DNA from: an uncultured Dorea sp.
Lineage (GTDB): Bacteria > Bacillota > Clostridia > Lachnospirales > Lachnospiraceae
NCBI GenBank assembly: GCA_910585725.1
Contig: CAJUFA010000016.1
Span: 1-64,000, forward strand
Direction: 5' to 3'
Length of the DNA stretch: 64,000 bases
The notes under the pieces are model-generated. The model did no database searches, was not told the DNA's origin, and saw nothing but the letters and a program-made list of their open reading frames with translations. The translations under genes and the position numbers were made by a program. Within the stretch, counting starts at the first letter, position 1. Every line of letters starts with the position of its first letter. This document shows positions 16,467 through 26,660 of the stretch, in pieces.

Positions 16467-17374
16467 AAGAAACAGGCCCCCACGGCACGGAATCTTTTCC
16501 CTGTGCTTTTTATCAGACTTTTTCCTGTGGGAAAGGGTATCTTGTGAAACACCACTGGCACGACGAGGTTGAAATCTTGTATTTTTCCGGCGGCGGATTC
16601 CGCCTTGAGATTAATATGGACTCTTTCCCGGTTCAGTCGGAATCATTTTATTTCATCAATCCGGGGGAATTGCATAGTATCTTTACCGAAAACGCCGGTC
16701 ATTCCGGAGAAGACGCTATCGTTTTCTCCCTGGACATCTTAAGTTTTGACTCTTATGACTCGGCGCAGATACGGTTGATCCAGCCTATTCAGAATGGAAA
16801 CATTCTCTTCCCCCGCCGCCTCCTGCCAGGTCACCCTGCTTTCATCCCTGTACGCGACGCGTTCTTAGAAACCGTCCGTTCCTTCGGACATACGCCGGAT
16901 AATAAAAACGCCCTTTTGGACAGCGGCGTCGTTACGGATGATATGACGCGGCAGTTGTTTATCAAATCCTCTCTGCTTCGCATCCTGGCCGTCCTGTCAA
17001 GTTACCGGCTCTTCACACCCACAAAGAAGGATCTTGACAAACGAGTGGAAGGAATTAAAACGGTTCTTACATATATAAAGAAGAACTACAAAGATAAGAT
17101 ATATATTCACGACCTGGCAGAGCAATTACATATGAACGAACAGTATTTCTGCCGCTTTTTTAAACGATCCATCGGACGCTCTCCCATGGAATATATCAAT
17201 GAATACCGTATCAAGCAGGCTATGCAGCTGCTTGATAACACCTCCTGGCCCGTGACAGAAGTCTGTCTGGAATGCGGCTATAACAATCTGGGGAATTTTC
17301 TCCGCGCCTTTAAGAAATATACGAATACTACTCCGTTAAAATACCGCGGCCAGAACCGGCAGCGGGAATCATAA
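16439..17374 (+). CDS. AraC-family transcription regulator
   Basis: 311 residues. The first 150 form a cupin-like sensing domain (HWHDEVEILYFSGGGFRL, then INPGELHSI). The C-terminal 100 residues hold two helix-turn-helix motifs (IHDLAEQLHMNEQYFCRFFKR and VTEVCLECGYNNLGNFLRAFKK). Such regulators usually activate sugar-use genes next to them; the alpha-glucosidase genes start 150 bases downstream with their own promoter. The start at 16439 follows AAAGGA and overlaps the previous gene. Confidence 0.88.
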   Translation: MQQLQPSTLKETGPHGTESFPCAFYQTFSCGKGYLVKHHWHDEVEILYFSGGGFRLEINMDSFPVQSESFYFINPGELHSIFTENAGHSGEDAIVFSLDILSFDSYDSAQIRLIQPIQNGNILFPRRLLPGHPAFIPVRDAFLETVRSFGHTPDNKNALLDSGVVTDDMTRQLFIKSSLLRILAVLSSYRLFTPTKKDLDKRVEGIKTVLTYIKKNYKDKIYIHDLAEQLHMNEQYFCRFFKRSIGRSPMEYINEYRIKQAMQLLDNTSWPVTEVCLECGYNNLGNFLRAFKKYTNTTPLKYRGQNRQRES

Positions 17375-17422
17375 GGCAGGCGCGGAAAGTCAAAATTTCG
17401 TAATTTTCAATCAGATAATCAT

Positions 17423-17451
17423 AAGACAATTCCCCCCTCCTCCTTTATAAT
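17423..17451 (+). promoter_or_regulatory. promoter of the alpha-glucosidase genes
   Basis: AAGACA (17423-17428) and TATAAT (17446-17451) have a 17-base spacer made mostly of C and T. A perfect -10 with a poor -35 is typical of activator-dependent promoters, consistent with the AraC-type gene upstream. Confidence 0.5.
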
Positions 17452-17521
17452 AAAGATACAAATTTATTCCACGGTTTCGAACGAACAATCTATGGAATTA
17501 CAAAGCAACGGAGGTACTATT

Positions 17522-19189
17522 ATGACAAAAAAATGGTGGCACGATAAAGTCGCATATCAGATCTATCCTAAGAGTTTCTATGATTCCAACGGAGACGGGA
17601 TCGGTGATATTCCCGGGATTATCAGTAAACTTGACTACTTACAGGATCTGGGCATCGACATCATCTGGCTCTCCCCCTGTTATCCTTCTCCCCTTGCCGA
17701 CGAAGGATATGACATATCCGATTACTATGACATCGACCCGCGCTTCGGCACGATGACAGATATGGAGCGGTTAATCGAAGAGGCCAAACAGCGGAACATG
17801 TACATCTTGATGGACCTGGTTGTAAACCATTGTTCCGATGAACATGAGTGGTTCCGGAAAGCCTGCGAGGACCCGGACGGAAAATACGGAAATTTCTTCT
17901 ATCTTAGAGATAAGAAGGAGGGCGAACTTCCCACCAACTGGCGTTCTTACTTCGGCGGTCCCGTATGGGAGGACCTCCCGGGAACAGACAAGCAATATCT
18001 GCATGTCTTCCATAAGAAACAGCCGGATCTCAACTGGGAGAACCCGGAACTTCGGGAAGAAGTGTATAAAAATATTAACTGGTGGCTTGATAAAGGACTG
18101 GGCGGTTTCCGCATCGACGCAATCATCAACATCAAGAAAGCCTCTCCCTTCCAAAACTATGAACCGGACCGTCCCGACGGACTGTGCAGTATCCAGTTCA
18201 TGTTAAGAGAAGCCCACGGCATCGGAGAATTCCTTGGCGAGATGAGAGACCGTACCTTCAAAAACTACGACGCGTTCTCTGTCGGAGAAGTATTTAACGA
18301 GAAGCCGGAAGAACTTTCTGATTTCGTCGGAGAGAACGGATATTTCTCCAGTATGTTTGATTTTAACGAAACCATATTCGGAACCAGCGATAAGGGCTGG
18401 TACGACGCCGCCCCCATCACACCGGATGATTATAAGAGATGCTGCTTCGAATCCCAGGCTAAGATCGGGGATATCGGTTTTCTCTCCAATATCATCGAGA
18501 ATCACGATGAACCCCGGGGAGTCAGTCGTTATATCCCTGAAGGAGAATGCAATCCCCAGAGCAAGAAACTGCTTGCAGCCATGAATTTCATGCTGCGGGG
18601 ACTTCCCTTCATCTATCAGGGACAAGAATTAGGCATGGAGAATGTTCCCTTCTCTTCCATCGACGAAATAGACGATATCTCCACCTTAGACGAGTATCAG
18701 GTAGCGTTGAATGCCGGCCTGACTCCAGAAGACGCTCTGGCGGCCGTATCCAGATTCAGCCGTGACAACGCCCGCACGCCGATGCAGTGGTCCGGGAAGG
18801 ATAACGCCGGCTTCACCACAGGAACCCCCTGGCTTAAGGTGAACCCGAATTATACATCCATCAACGCCGCCGATCAACTGGATGATCCTGATTCTGTGAG
18901 AAGCTTCTATAAGAAACTGATCGCCCTGCGCAAAGACCCTGAGTATAAGGAAACGGTCGTGTACGGCGCGCTCGAGCCGTATCTTAAGGATCAGCACAAT
19001 CTGATGGCCTATTACCGCAAAGGGGAAAAGACCCTGTTGGTAATCGGTAATTACCAGACGGCAGAACAGGATGCAGAGCTCCCACGGGAATATAAACGGG
19101 TGCTGCTGAATAATTATCCGGAACTTATTCAGAAGGGAACTACTCTGAAACTGCAGGGCTATCAGGCGGTTATTCTGGAGCTTAATTAG
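17522..19189 (+). CDS. alpha-glucosidase, GH13 subfamily 31
   Basis: 555 residues, cytoplasmic, starting at the ATG at 17522 after GGAGG. The GH13 regions are clear: DLVVNHCSDEH, GFRIDAIIN with the nucleophile Asp, SVGEVF with the acid Glu, and ENHDEPR. QIYPKSFYDSNGDGIGDI is the subfamily 31 signature of oligosaccharide exo-glucosidases. Alanine after the nucleophile (RIDAI) is more common in enzymes acting on alpha-1,4 links, while its neighbour has valine. The protein probably hydrolyses imported maltose-like sugars. Confidence 0.9.
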   Translation: MTKKWWHDKVAYQIYPKSFYDSNGDGIGDIPGIISKLDYLQDLGIDIIWLSPCYPSPLADEGYDISDYYDIDPRFGTMTDMERLIEEAKQRNMYILMDLVVNHCSDEHEWFRKACEDPDGKYGNFFYLRDKKEGELPTNWRSYFGGPVWEDLPGTDKQYLHVFHKKQPDLNWENPELREEVYKNINWWLDKGLGGFRIDAIINIKKASPFQNYEPDRPDGLCSIQFMLREAHGIGEFLGEMRDRTFKNYDAFSVGEVFNEKPEELSDFVGENGYFSSMFDFNETIFGTSDKGWYDAAPITPDDYKRCCFESQAKIGDIGFLSNIIENHDEPRGVSRYIPEGECNPQSKKLLAAMNFMLRGLPFIYQGQELGMENVPFSSIDEIDDISTLDEYQVALNAGLTPEDALAAVSRFSRDNARTPMQWSGKDNAGFTTGTPWLKVNPNYTSINAADQLDDPDSVRSFYKKLIALRKDPEYKETVVYGALEPYLKDQHNLMAYYRKGEKTLLVIGNYQTAEQDAELPREYKRVLLNNYPELIQKGTTLKLQGYQAVILELN

Positions 19190-19294
19190 CTTTATCTGAT
19201 AAAGGCTGCCTGAAAACTCATTGCCGGAATCAGAGGACGGGCATCAACGTAACAAAAAGCATAAATTTATAAAAATTAGAAAGGATTACATATT

Positions 19295-20959
19295 ATGAAT
19301 CAGACATGGTGGAAAGAGGCTGTGATCTATCAGATCTATCCTCGCAGTTTTATGGACAGCAACGGAGACGGTATAGGCGATATCAAGGGTATCACCAGCC
19401 GTCTGGATTACCTTAAATATCTGGGAGTCGACGTAATCTGGCTCTCTCCGATCTACAAATCCCCGAATGACGATAACGGCTATGATATCAGCGACTATCA
19501 GGCAATCATGGACGAATTCGGTACCATGGAAGACTTTGACGAGATGCTTTCACAAGCTCACAAAAGAGGTCTCCGTATAATCATGGATCTGGTCGTAAAC
19601 CACACATCCGACGAACACAAGTGGTTTATGGAAAGCCGCAAATCAAAAGACAACGAATACCGTGATTACTATATCTGGAGGGATGGGAAAGACGCAAAGA
19701 CGCCTCCGAACAACTGGGGATCTTGTTTCGGCGGTTCTGCATGGCAGTACGACGAAACAACCGGTATGTATTACCTCCACCTTTTCTCAAAGAAACAACC
19801 GGATCTTAACTGGGACAATCCTAACGTCCGCAAAGACGTCTTTGATATGATGACCTGGTGGTGCGATAAAGGTATCGACGGATTCCGTATGGACGTGATC
19901 AGCATGATTTCTAAAACAAAGGAAATGCCGGACGGTCCGGCGGCGGATTTCTACGGAGATTACTCTCCTTACTGTGTACACGGTCCGAATATTCACAAGT
20001 ACCTTCGGGAAATGAACGAAAAAGTATTGTCAAAATATGACATTATGACCGTGGGCGAGACTCCGGGCGTCACCACTGAACTTGCGAAACAGTATGCCGG
20101 CGAGGACGGCCGTGAATTGAACATGGTATTTCATTTTGAACATGTGGATAATCACGGCAAATACGGCAAGTGGGACGATCAGAAATGGCAGCTCACGAAA
20201 CTTAAGAAGATCTTGAATCACTGGCAGACAGAATTATACGGCAAAGCATGGAACAGCCTTTTTTGGGATAACCATGATCAGCCAAGAGCCGTATCCCGTT
20301 TCGGCGACGACAGGGAGCAGTACCGTGATATTTCCGCAAAGATGCTTGCAACCTGTCTTCATATGATGCAGGGAACCCCCTATATCTACCAGGGCGAGGA
20401 GCTGGGCATGACCAACTATCCCTTCCAGAGCCCGGCAGATTTCCGCGACATCGAGAGTATCAACGCCTATGACGAATGGTGCTCAAGCGGTAGGGTATCC
20501 CATGAAGACTTCTGGCCATGCATTACTTTCAGAAGCCGGGACAACGCCAGAACACCCGTGCAATGGGACGACTCAGACCAGGCCGGATTTACCTCAGGAA
20601 CACCATGGATCGCCGTAAATCCGAATTATAAAGAGATCAACGCCAAAGCAGAGACTAAGGACCCAAATTCCGTATTTCATTATTATAAAAAGCTTATTGC
20701 TCTTCGAAAGGAAAATCCGATTATGGTATACGGCAGATACGAGCCGATGTTAGAAGACAGCGAGGAACTATTCGTCTTTACCAGAACATTGGATGATAAG
20801 AAACTTCTGGCCGTCTGCAATTTCACCGATCAGGATACCGGCTTCACTATACCTGAGGAATTTGTGGGAAGTTCCTGCCTGATCGCCAACATGGAGGATG
20901 ATTACAACAAGGCGGTGATGACCTTAAAACCATATGAAGCCTTCGTGCTTATGAAGTAA
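19295..20959 (+). CDS. malL: oligo-1,6-glucosidase-like GH13_31 enzyme
   Basis: 554 residues without a signal peptide. The catalytic regions are DLVVNHTSDEH, GFRMDVISM (nucleophile Asp), TVGETPG (acid Glu) and FWDNHDQPR. Valine directly after the nucleophile (DVI) is the residue associated with alpha-1,6 activity in isomaltase-like members. It follows the first GH13 gene by about 100 bases, reads in the same direction and ends at a strong terminator at 21008. The pair would cover both linkage types of starch and glycogen fragments. Confidence 0.9.
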   Translation: MNQTWWKEAVIYQIYPRSFMDSNGDGIGDIKGITSRLDYLKYLGVDVIWLSPIYKSPNDDNGYDISDYQAIMDEFGTMEDFDEMLSQAHKRGLRIIMDLVVNHTSDEHKWFMESRKSKDNEYRDYYIWRDGKDAKTPPNNWGSCFGGSAWQYDETTGMYYLHLFSKKQPDLNWDNPNVRKDVFDMMTWWCDKGIDGFRMDVISMISKTKEMPDGPAADFYGDYSPYCVHGPNIHKYLREMNEKVLSKYDIMTVGETPGVTTELAKQYAGEDGRELNMVFHFEHVDNHGKYGKWDDQKWQLTKLKKILNHWQTELYGKAWNSLFWDNHDQPRAVSRFGDDREQYRDISAKMLATCLHMMQGTPYIYQGEELGMTNYPFQSPADFRDIESINAYDEWCSSGRVSHEDFWPCITFRSRDNARTPVQWDDSDQAGFTSGTPWIAVNPNYKEINAKAETKDPNSVFHYYKKLIALRKENPIMVYGRYEPMLEDSEELFVFTRTLDDKKLLAVCNFTDQDTGFTIPEEFVGSSCLIANMEDDYNKAVMTLKPYEAFVLMK

Positions 20960-21007
20960 ACAATCGTCTCCTGCGGGGCTGCATAGTTATTTGCAGAGAA
21001 TATTGAC

Positions 21008-21056
21008 AAAACCGGAGATTCCGCGCTCACAGAGTTCGGAATCTCCGGTTTTATCA
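21008..21056. terminator. bidirectional terminator between convergent GH13 genes
   Basis: A 16-bp near-perfect stem (AAACCGGAGATTCCG with its complement at 21037-21052) has A-rich and T-rich flanks, so it can stop transcription from both the plus-strand malL and the minus-strand sugar operon. Confidence 0.8.
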
Positions 21057-21074
21057 TGTTTTGCATCCGCACAA

Positions 21075-22634
21075 TTATTTATTTTCTCTTACAAACACCG
21101 CCGTTGCTCCTGGAATAACAAGTTTTCCGTCCCGCAGCACAATATCTCCGCCGTTCTGGTAGAGAACATCCCCTAAGCTTCCGTCATACGCGAAGCTTGC
21201 TTCCTCTCCTGACGGATTGATTACTATAAGAACCGACTCGTTATCGTCAAACCTTCTGTATGCCAACGGATACGCGTTCTCTTCGCAATACAGGAACTCT
21301 ACCTGCGCTTCGCTCTGAAGCACCTTAGCCCCCTGGCGGACAGCAATCAGCTTCTTAACCTCATGGTACACAGAATTTGGATCCGCCATCTGATTCTCCG
21401 CCGTCGGACGGTTCTCGTCCGGATCGACAGGTATATAAAGTTCATCTGCCTTCGCCTCGGAGAACCCGGCATTCAATCCGCTGTTCCACTGCATCGGCGA
21501 ACGGGAACCCGTCCGGATATACCCGCCTTCTACAGACACCACATCCTTAAGATAACGCATCCCCAGCTCATCTCCGTAATAGATGAACGGCGCTCCCGGT
21601 AGCGACAGGATAAACGCAAATACAATCTTAACTTCTTCTTCATCCAGCCACTTGGTCAGACGCTCCATATCATGATTGCCGGAAGGCATACAGATCATGC
21701 CCTTTCCGTTGGTGGGTTCATAACATTTCTTATAATAATCAATAAATGCTTTCGCATTTCCCTTACCCTTCCGGGTAAAATACGGATTATCCGCGTGGTA
21801 CAGATCCGTATAGTGGCTCGGTCCAAAATGAAGCATAAAGTCCATATGATACCCGGACCGTAAGCTTCTGTCCGGCTGTCCCCACTCGGAGATCATCGCC
21901 GCCTCCGGAAACTCCTTATCCAGAAAATCACGGAAATCGCTCCACAGCGCAATCGTTCCTTCCTGATCAGGATCATTCTTCACAAGGGAACCCGCCATAT
22001 CCACACGGAACCCGTCGCAGCCTGCTTTCAGCCAGAATCTCATGACATCCTTGACGGCCTCGCGGGTTGCCAGCGCATCCTCGGAATCCATGGCCTGCTG
22101 CCAACTTGGATTCTCGACCTTATAGCACCCATAGTTCAGACAGGGCTGATGCGCATAGAAGTTCACAGCCACGCAGCCGTTCCTCTGACTCATTCCCCTT
22201 AAGAAGCCTCGGATATTCTCATCTCCTTCGAACTCTGTCCAGGCGTCGTCCGTCCAGACATACCGCCCGGAATAAGGATTCTTCTCTGGTTTCAGAGATT
22301 CCTTGAACCATTCATGCTCCCAGGATGTATGTCCCGGAACCAGATCCAGCAGCACGTGCATCCCTCTCTTATGAATCTCGTCAAACAACCGCTTCAAATC
22401 CGCATTGGTTCCGTATCTTGGCGCCACTTTCATATAGTCGGAAACGTCATATCCTGCGTCAAGAAACGGCGACTCGAAACAAGGATTCAGCCAGATTGCA
22501 TTGCATCCCAATTCCGCGATATAATCCAGATGCTCGATAATCCCCTGGATATCCCCGATTCCGTCCGCGTTCGTATCCGCGAAAGACTGGGGATATATCT
22601 CATAGAACACTGCGTTTTTCAACCATTCTACCAT
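21075..22634 (-). CDS. GH13 alpha-amylase-family glucosidase
   Basis: 519 residues. It keeps the GH13 catalytic set: DLVPGHTSWEH, GFRVDMAG (nucleophile Asp), ISEWG (Glu) and GNHDMER. It differs from the two subfamily 31 enzymes upstream (FYEIYPQSFADTNADGIGDI start and shorter B domain), so it has another oligosaccharide preference. It is the last gene of the LacI-controlled transporter operon, 70 bases after the ATPase gene, and has no signal peptide. Its role is cytoplasmic breakdown of the imported alpha-glucan. Confidence 0.87.
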   Translation of the reverse strand: MVEWLKNAVFYEIYPQSFADTNADGIGDIQGIIEHLDYIAELGCNAIWLNPCFESPFLDAGYDVSDYMKVAPRYGTNADLKRLFDEIHKRGMHVLLDLVPGHTSWEHEWFKESLKPEKNPYSGRYVWTDDAWTEFEGDENIRGFLRGMSQRNGCVAVNFYAHQPCLNYGCYKVENPSWQQAMDSEDALATREAVKDVMRFWLKAGCDGFRVDMAGSLVKNDPDQEGTIALWSDFRDFLDKEFPEAAMISEWGQPDRSLRSGYHMDFMLHFGPSHYTDLYHADNPYFTRKGKGNAKAFIDYYKKCYEPTNGKGMICMPSGNHDMERLTKWLDEEEVKIVFAFILSLPGAPFIYYGDELGMRYLKDVVSVEGGYIRTGSRSPMQWNSGLNAGFSEAKADELYIPVDPDENRPTAENQMADPNSVYHEVKKLIAVRQGAKVLQSEAQVEFLYCEENAYPLAYRRFDDNESVLIVINPSGEEASFAYDGSLGDVLYQNGGDIVLRDGKLVIPGATAVFVRENK

Positions 22635-22705
22635 ATCAACTACTCCTCTATCTATATACTTATCTTACATAACTTTACTATATATTCTCCTGCCTCGACG
22701 ATACC

Positions 22706-23806
22706 CTAATGACAGATCGCTTTCTCCGTATCTTTATCGAAGAAATGTGCTTTCTCCATCTTAGCCGCCACCCTAGCCGGTCCTTTTGCCAACGGTTCCT
22801 CAGACGACGCTATCTTTACAGTAATCGGTATATCGTCAACTGTCAGATGCAGGTGATAATCCGCGCCCATCAGCTCGCTGAAATTCATCTCTGCATTCAA
22901 TGTATTATCCTTCGTCATCTTTTCTTTCGGAAGGAAATCCTCCAGGCGAAGTCCCATCACTACATTCTTGCCGACGTACGGAACAAGCGCTTTCTTCTTG
23001 AAATCAGGAATTAACAGTTTATTGCCTCTGACAATTGCATAAAGTTTCTCACCCTCCTGCCTGATATCCGCCTCCATGAAGTTCATCTGCGGGCTGCCGA
23101 TGAAGCCTGCCACAAACAGATTATCCGGCGTATCATACAGAACCTGAGGCGTATCGAACTGCTGCACGATACCTTCCTTCATGACTACAATTCGATCTCC
23201 CATCGTCATGGCCTCTGTCTGGTCATGTGTTACATATACGAAAGTAATATCCAGCTTCTGGTGAAGTTTGGCGATCTCCGTCCTCATGGACGCGCGAAGC
23301 TTGGCGTCCAGGTTAGACAGCGGCTCATCCAGAAGGAATACGGCCGGATTACGGACCATCGCACGGCCTAACGCAACTCTCTGTCGCTGTCCGCCGGAGA
23401 GCTCCTTCGGTTTACGGCTTAACAAATGCTCCAGGTCAAGGATCCTCGCCGCCTCATGTACACGGCGGTCAATCTCGGCTTTATCTTCCTTGCGAAGATT
23501 CAGTCCGAAAGAAATATTCTTATATACATTCATATGAGGATAGAGCGCATAATTCTGGAATACCATTGCAATGTCACGGTCTTTTGGCGGAACCTTGTTC
23601 ACCAGACGGTCTCCGATATATACTTCACCCTCCGTAATCGTCTCAAGCCCTGCGATCATACGCAGCGTTGTAGATTTCCCGCACCCCGACGGCCCTACCA
23701 GGATAATGAATTCCTTATCCTTAATCTCCAGGTTCAGATTCGGGACAACCGGAGATGCCGCTCCATCATAGGTCTTTGTTACATTTTTAAAACTGATCGA
23801 AGCCAT
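22706..23806 (-). CDS. msmK: sugar ABC transporter ATPase, MsmK/UgpC type
   Basis: 366 residues from the ATG at 23806; the ATG at 23812 is too near the GGAGG site. Walker A is GPSGCGKST, the signature LSGGQRQR, Walker B FLLDEPLSNLDAKL, and a C-terminal TOBE/MalK-like regulatory domain follows (about 240-366). MsmK-type ATPases energise several sugar importers of the CUT1 family. Having one in the same operon as its permeases suggests it serves this system first. Confidence 0.9.
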   Translation of the reverse strand: MASISFKNVTKTYDGAASPVVPNLNLEIKDKEFIILVGPSGCGKSTTLRMIAGLETITEGEVYIGDRLVNKVPPKDRDIAMVFQNYALYPHMNVYKNISFGLNLRKEDKAEIDRRVHEAARILDLEHLLSRKPKELSGGQRQRVALGRAMVRNPAVFLLDEPLSNLDAKLRASMRTEIAKLHQKLDITFVYVTHDQTEAMTMGDRIVVMKEGIVQQFDTPQVLYDTPDNLFVAGFIGSPQMNFMEADIRQEGEKLYAIVRGNKLLIPDFKKKALVPYVGKNVVMGLRLEDFLPKEKMTKDNTLNAEMNFSELMGADYHLHLTVDDIPITVKIASSEEPLAKGPARVAAKMEKAHFFDKDTEKAICH

Positions 23807-23876
23807 AATCATTCTCCTCCAAGTTTATTATTAGTCTTTTTTAACCAAAGATAAATCTGCATGATATGCCGGCGCA

Positions 23877-24620
23877 TCAGCGCCGTCTGTTTTTCTTCGT
23901 ACAGCCCGCCCTGGCGTAACGGGACTTCTCCGTCCGATGCTCCTCGTCGATAAACAGAGCTTCCTCCGGCGCCTCGTGGGATAATTCCAACTTCTCAGGG
24001 TCAATCATCCGGAACGCCTTTTGAAAGAAGATACTGTTCAGATAAGCGACGATCCCGAATCCCAACGTCCCCCACAGGAACACGGCCAGACTCACACCCT
24101 CCGGGTTCATGAAAAAAGAGATATAAACCGCCCCCGCCGTCAGCAGAATGCTGAGTACTGTCCATGGCAAAGCCGCTATACTTAAGAGCCACGCATTTCT
24201 CAAGGTATTTTTAATTCTGTTCTTATATCTGGCCTGCAGAGGGAACAGATACTGGAATCCAAACAGAAAGATCACGCACATCATAAAGAAGCTGACCCTG
24301 TACATCTTTCCTGCCAATCCTGTCATACTTGCTATGATAAAATAATAGATTCCGAGAAATGCAAACGCCAGCAGGCAGATAAGCCAAAGCGTCGTCCCTT
24401 GTCCGAAATTCCGCTTAAACGCGTTCCAAAACTGTTTTGCGATGATATCGTCCTCATCGTCCTCCCAGATTGCCTGCATACACGCATATAACGCCGACAG
24501 CGACGCGCCGATCGTAAAAAGAGGCAGAGAAAACAGACAGAACAACACGTTACATAGGAATATATTCGCTAATTTCCCAAGATTGTACATCAACGGACCA
24601 TTCATATCAAACAAACTCAT
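23877..24620 (-). CDS. YesL-like DUF624 membrane protein
   Basis: 247 residues with about five hydrophobic segments (starting near 20-45, 75-95, 105-125, 135-160 and 170-195) and a charged C-terminal tail. MSLFDMNGPLMYNLGKLANIFLC is the typical start of YesL/DUF624 proteins, which are encoded beside CUT1 sugar importers in Firmicutes. The biochemical role of the family is not established. The gene is between the permeases and the ATPase, with AAAGGAG before the ATG. Confidence 0.85.
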   Translation of the reverse strand: MSLFDMNGPLMYNLGKLANIFLCNVLFCLFSLPLFTIGASLSALYACMQAIWEDDEDDIIAKQFWNAFKRNFGQGTTLWLICLLAFAFLGIYYFIIASMTGLAGKMYRVSFFMMCVIFLFGFQYLFPLQARYKNRIKNTLRNAWLLSIAALPWTVLSILLTAGAVYISFFMNPEGVSLAVFLWGTLGFGIVAYLNSIFFQKAFRMIDPEKLELSHEAPEEALFIDEEHRTEKSRYARAGCTKKNRRR

Positions 24621-24644
24621 AACAGACTCCTTTAATACAAGTAT

Positions 24645-25505
24645 TTACTTGATAGCTCCCTCTACCATTCCATTCATAATCTGCTTCTGTGCAACCAGGA
24701 AGATAACAATCATAGGAACGATTGCCAGCAGCGCCGCCGTCAGGATCAGATCCCATTGCTTAACGTAAGAACCTACGAACGCCTGTACCGCGACAGGAAG
24801 CGTCTTTACTTTTCCGTTCTGTCCAAGCATCAGGGACGGAAGCAGATAGTCGTTCCAGATCCACATACCGTTCAGAATCGTAACCGTAGTGATGACCGGC
24901 GTGAGCAGCGGGAAGATAATACGGAAGAAAGTTCCTTCCGGCGAGCAGCCGTCGATCGACGCCGCTTCTTCAAGCTCGTAAGGAATACCTTTGATAAAAC
25001 CGGTCAGGATAAATACCGTCATAGCCCCTCCGAATCCGCAGTAAGCAAATACAATACCCGGGATGGACTGCAGCATGGAGATACCGATAAACTGGCTCAC
25101 ATCACGGAATGTAGAGATCAGCGGCAGCATGACAACCTGGAACGGAATGATCATGGATGCGATAAATACCATATAGATAGCCGTAGACCATTTGGTTTTA
25201 TTCCGGCAGATAACCCACGCAGCCATACCGCCGAAGAGCGCCAGGAGAACCAGCGACAACACCGTAATAATTACAGACGTACCAAAAGCATACCAGAAGT
25301 TAAAATTGGAGTTATTAACTACGGCCGAGATATTGGACATAAGCTGCGAGAAGCCGACGCCTCCAAAACCTACCGGGTTCGCGACAATACCGTTCGCGTT
25401 CTTGAATGTATTGAGCACAACCAGGTAGAACGGAAACAGAGTATAGACTGCAACAATCACGCCTAGGATCGTGAAAATTATTTTGTTGGATTTTTTCATT
25501 CCCAT
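24645..25505 (-). CDS. sugar ABC transporter permease, MalG type
   Basis: 286 residues with six predicted membrane helices. The EAA loop (EEAASIDGCSPEGTFFRIIFPLL, around 195-218), which docks on the ATPase, is well conserved, as is the MalG-like ending GMVEGAIK. The start ATG overlaps the stop of the first permease gene by one base. It is one half of the CUT1 importer channel. Confidence 0.92.
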   Translation of the reverse strand: MGMKKSNKIIFTILGVIVAVYTLFPFYLVVLNTFKNANGIVANPVGFGGVGFSQLMSNISAVVNNSNFNFWYAFGTSVIITVLSLVLLALFGGMAAWVICRNKTKWSTAIYMVFIASMIIPFQVVMLPLISTFRDVSQFIGISMLQSIPGIVFAYCGFGGAMTVFILTGFIKGIPYELEEAASIDGCSPEGTFFRIIFPLLTPVITTVTILNGMWIWNDYLLPSLMLGQNGKVKTLPVAVQAFVGSYVKQWDLILTAALLAIVPMIVIFLVAQKQIMNGMVEGAIK

Positions 25506-26569
25506 TATAACTCTACCTCCTTGCTGTTAGATATACGAACCTGAATAATGGATACGCAGGCCAGAATGATGAAAAACAGAACTGCCTTCGCCTGACCAAG
25601 CGCATAACTGTTCTTCGTAATCGCCGTATTATAGATATTAAGAGCAAGCATCTGAGTGCCGTTCGTCAGGTAACTTCCCATGAAATCAGCTACAGATCCC
25701 GTACCATTGGTCAGCGCCATGTTTACATCAAACTGCTTGAACGCAGACGTCAGAGTCAGGAAGGTACAGATCGTAATTGTGGATGCAATCATAGGAATCT
25801 TGATCTTGAACAGGGTTGTCAGCGCGTTCGCCCCGTCGATCTGGGACGCTTCCAGCACGTCTTTCGGAACTGTTGTAAGACCCGTTACATAGATCAGCAT
25901 TATATAGCCGGCATACTGCCAGATATATACGACTACAATCGCCGCAAACGCCGTCTTCGTATTAGACAGCACAGAATTCAACATTCCCCATTTGGAAGTA
26001 ATCTGAATCAATACATTGTTAAATACGAACTGCCAGATATAACCCAGTACGATACCGCCGATCAGGTTTGGCAGGAAATACGCCGCCCGGAAGAAATTAA
26101 CTCCTCTCATCTTGGAAGTGCAGAGCAGGGCAAGCATAAAACCAATCACATTTATCAGCACCATATTGAATATAACGAATAAAAATGTCAGCAATACAGA
26201 CCAGATGAACGACGGATCCTTGAACATCGTCGTGTAATTGGAAAATCCGACAAAACCGGTCAGCCTGATTCCGTTCCAATCGGTAAACGAGTAGATAATA
26301 CCCAAACCTAACGGAATTAAAACCGTCACCGCGAATGAAAACAACAGCGGGAATAAGAATATAAAATTAATAATACTACGGTGATGTTCTACTGTCGGAA
26401 AGAAATACAAACCCATCAGGAATACGATGGCGCCGATTACCAGCAGCGCGCCCCTGTAAGACGCCTGGTTTCCGGAAAAATCCAAAACCAACGCTATCAC
26501 AAGACCCGCGATTCCTGCAAGCAGAAGAACATAAGACAACAATTTCATATTTTTTGAGTTTTCAGCCAT
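25505..26569 (-). CDS. sugar ABC transporter permease, MalF type
   Basis: 354 residues. An N-terminal pair of helices (about 10-60) precedes the six-helix permease core, and the EAA loop reads LEASQIDGANALTTLFKIKIPMI. This is the MalF-like partner in a CUT1 importer. The gene follows the binding-protein gene after a 178-base gap holding a terminator-like hairpin, which would reduce permease relative to binding-protein expression. The start is preceded by GAGAGGAG. Confidence 0.9.
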   Translation of the reverse strand: MAENSKNMKLLSYVLLLAGIAGLVIALVLDFSGNQASYRGALLVIGAIVFLMGLYFFPTVEHHRSIINFIFLFPLLFSFAVTVLIPLGLGIIYSFTDWNGIRLTGFVGFSNYTTMFKDPSFIWSVLLTFLFVIFNMVLINVIGFMLALLCTSKMRGVNFFRAAYFLPNLIGGIVLGYIWQFVFNNVLIQITSKWGMLNSVLSNTKTAFAAIVVVYIWQYAGYIMLIYVTGLTTVPKDVLEASQIDGANALTTLFKIKIPMIASTITICTFLTLTSAFKQFDVNMALTNGTGSVADFMGSYLTNGTQMLALNIYNTAITKNSYALGQAKAVLFFIILACVSIIQVRISNSKEVEL

Positions 26570-26660
26570 TGCTGCAGCTCCTCTCTCTCATTTAATTTAT
26601 ATGGCTTCGGGAAACTGCCTACGCCGTTTCCCGATATGATATACGTCTGACGACCGGCCA

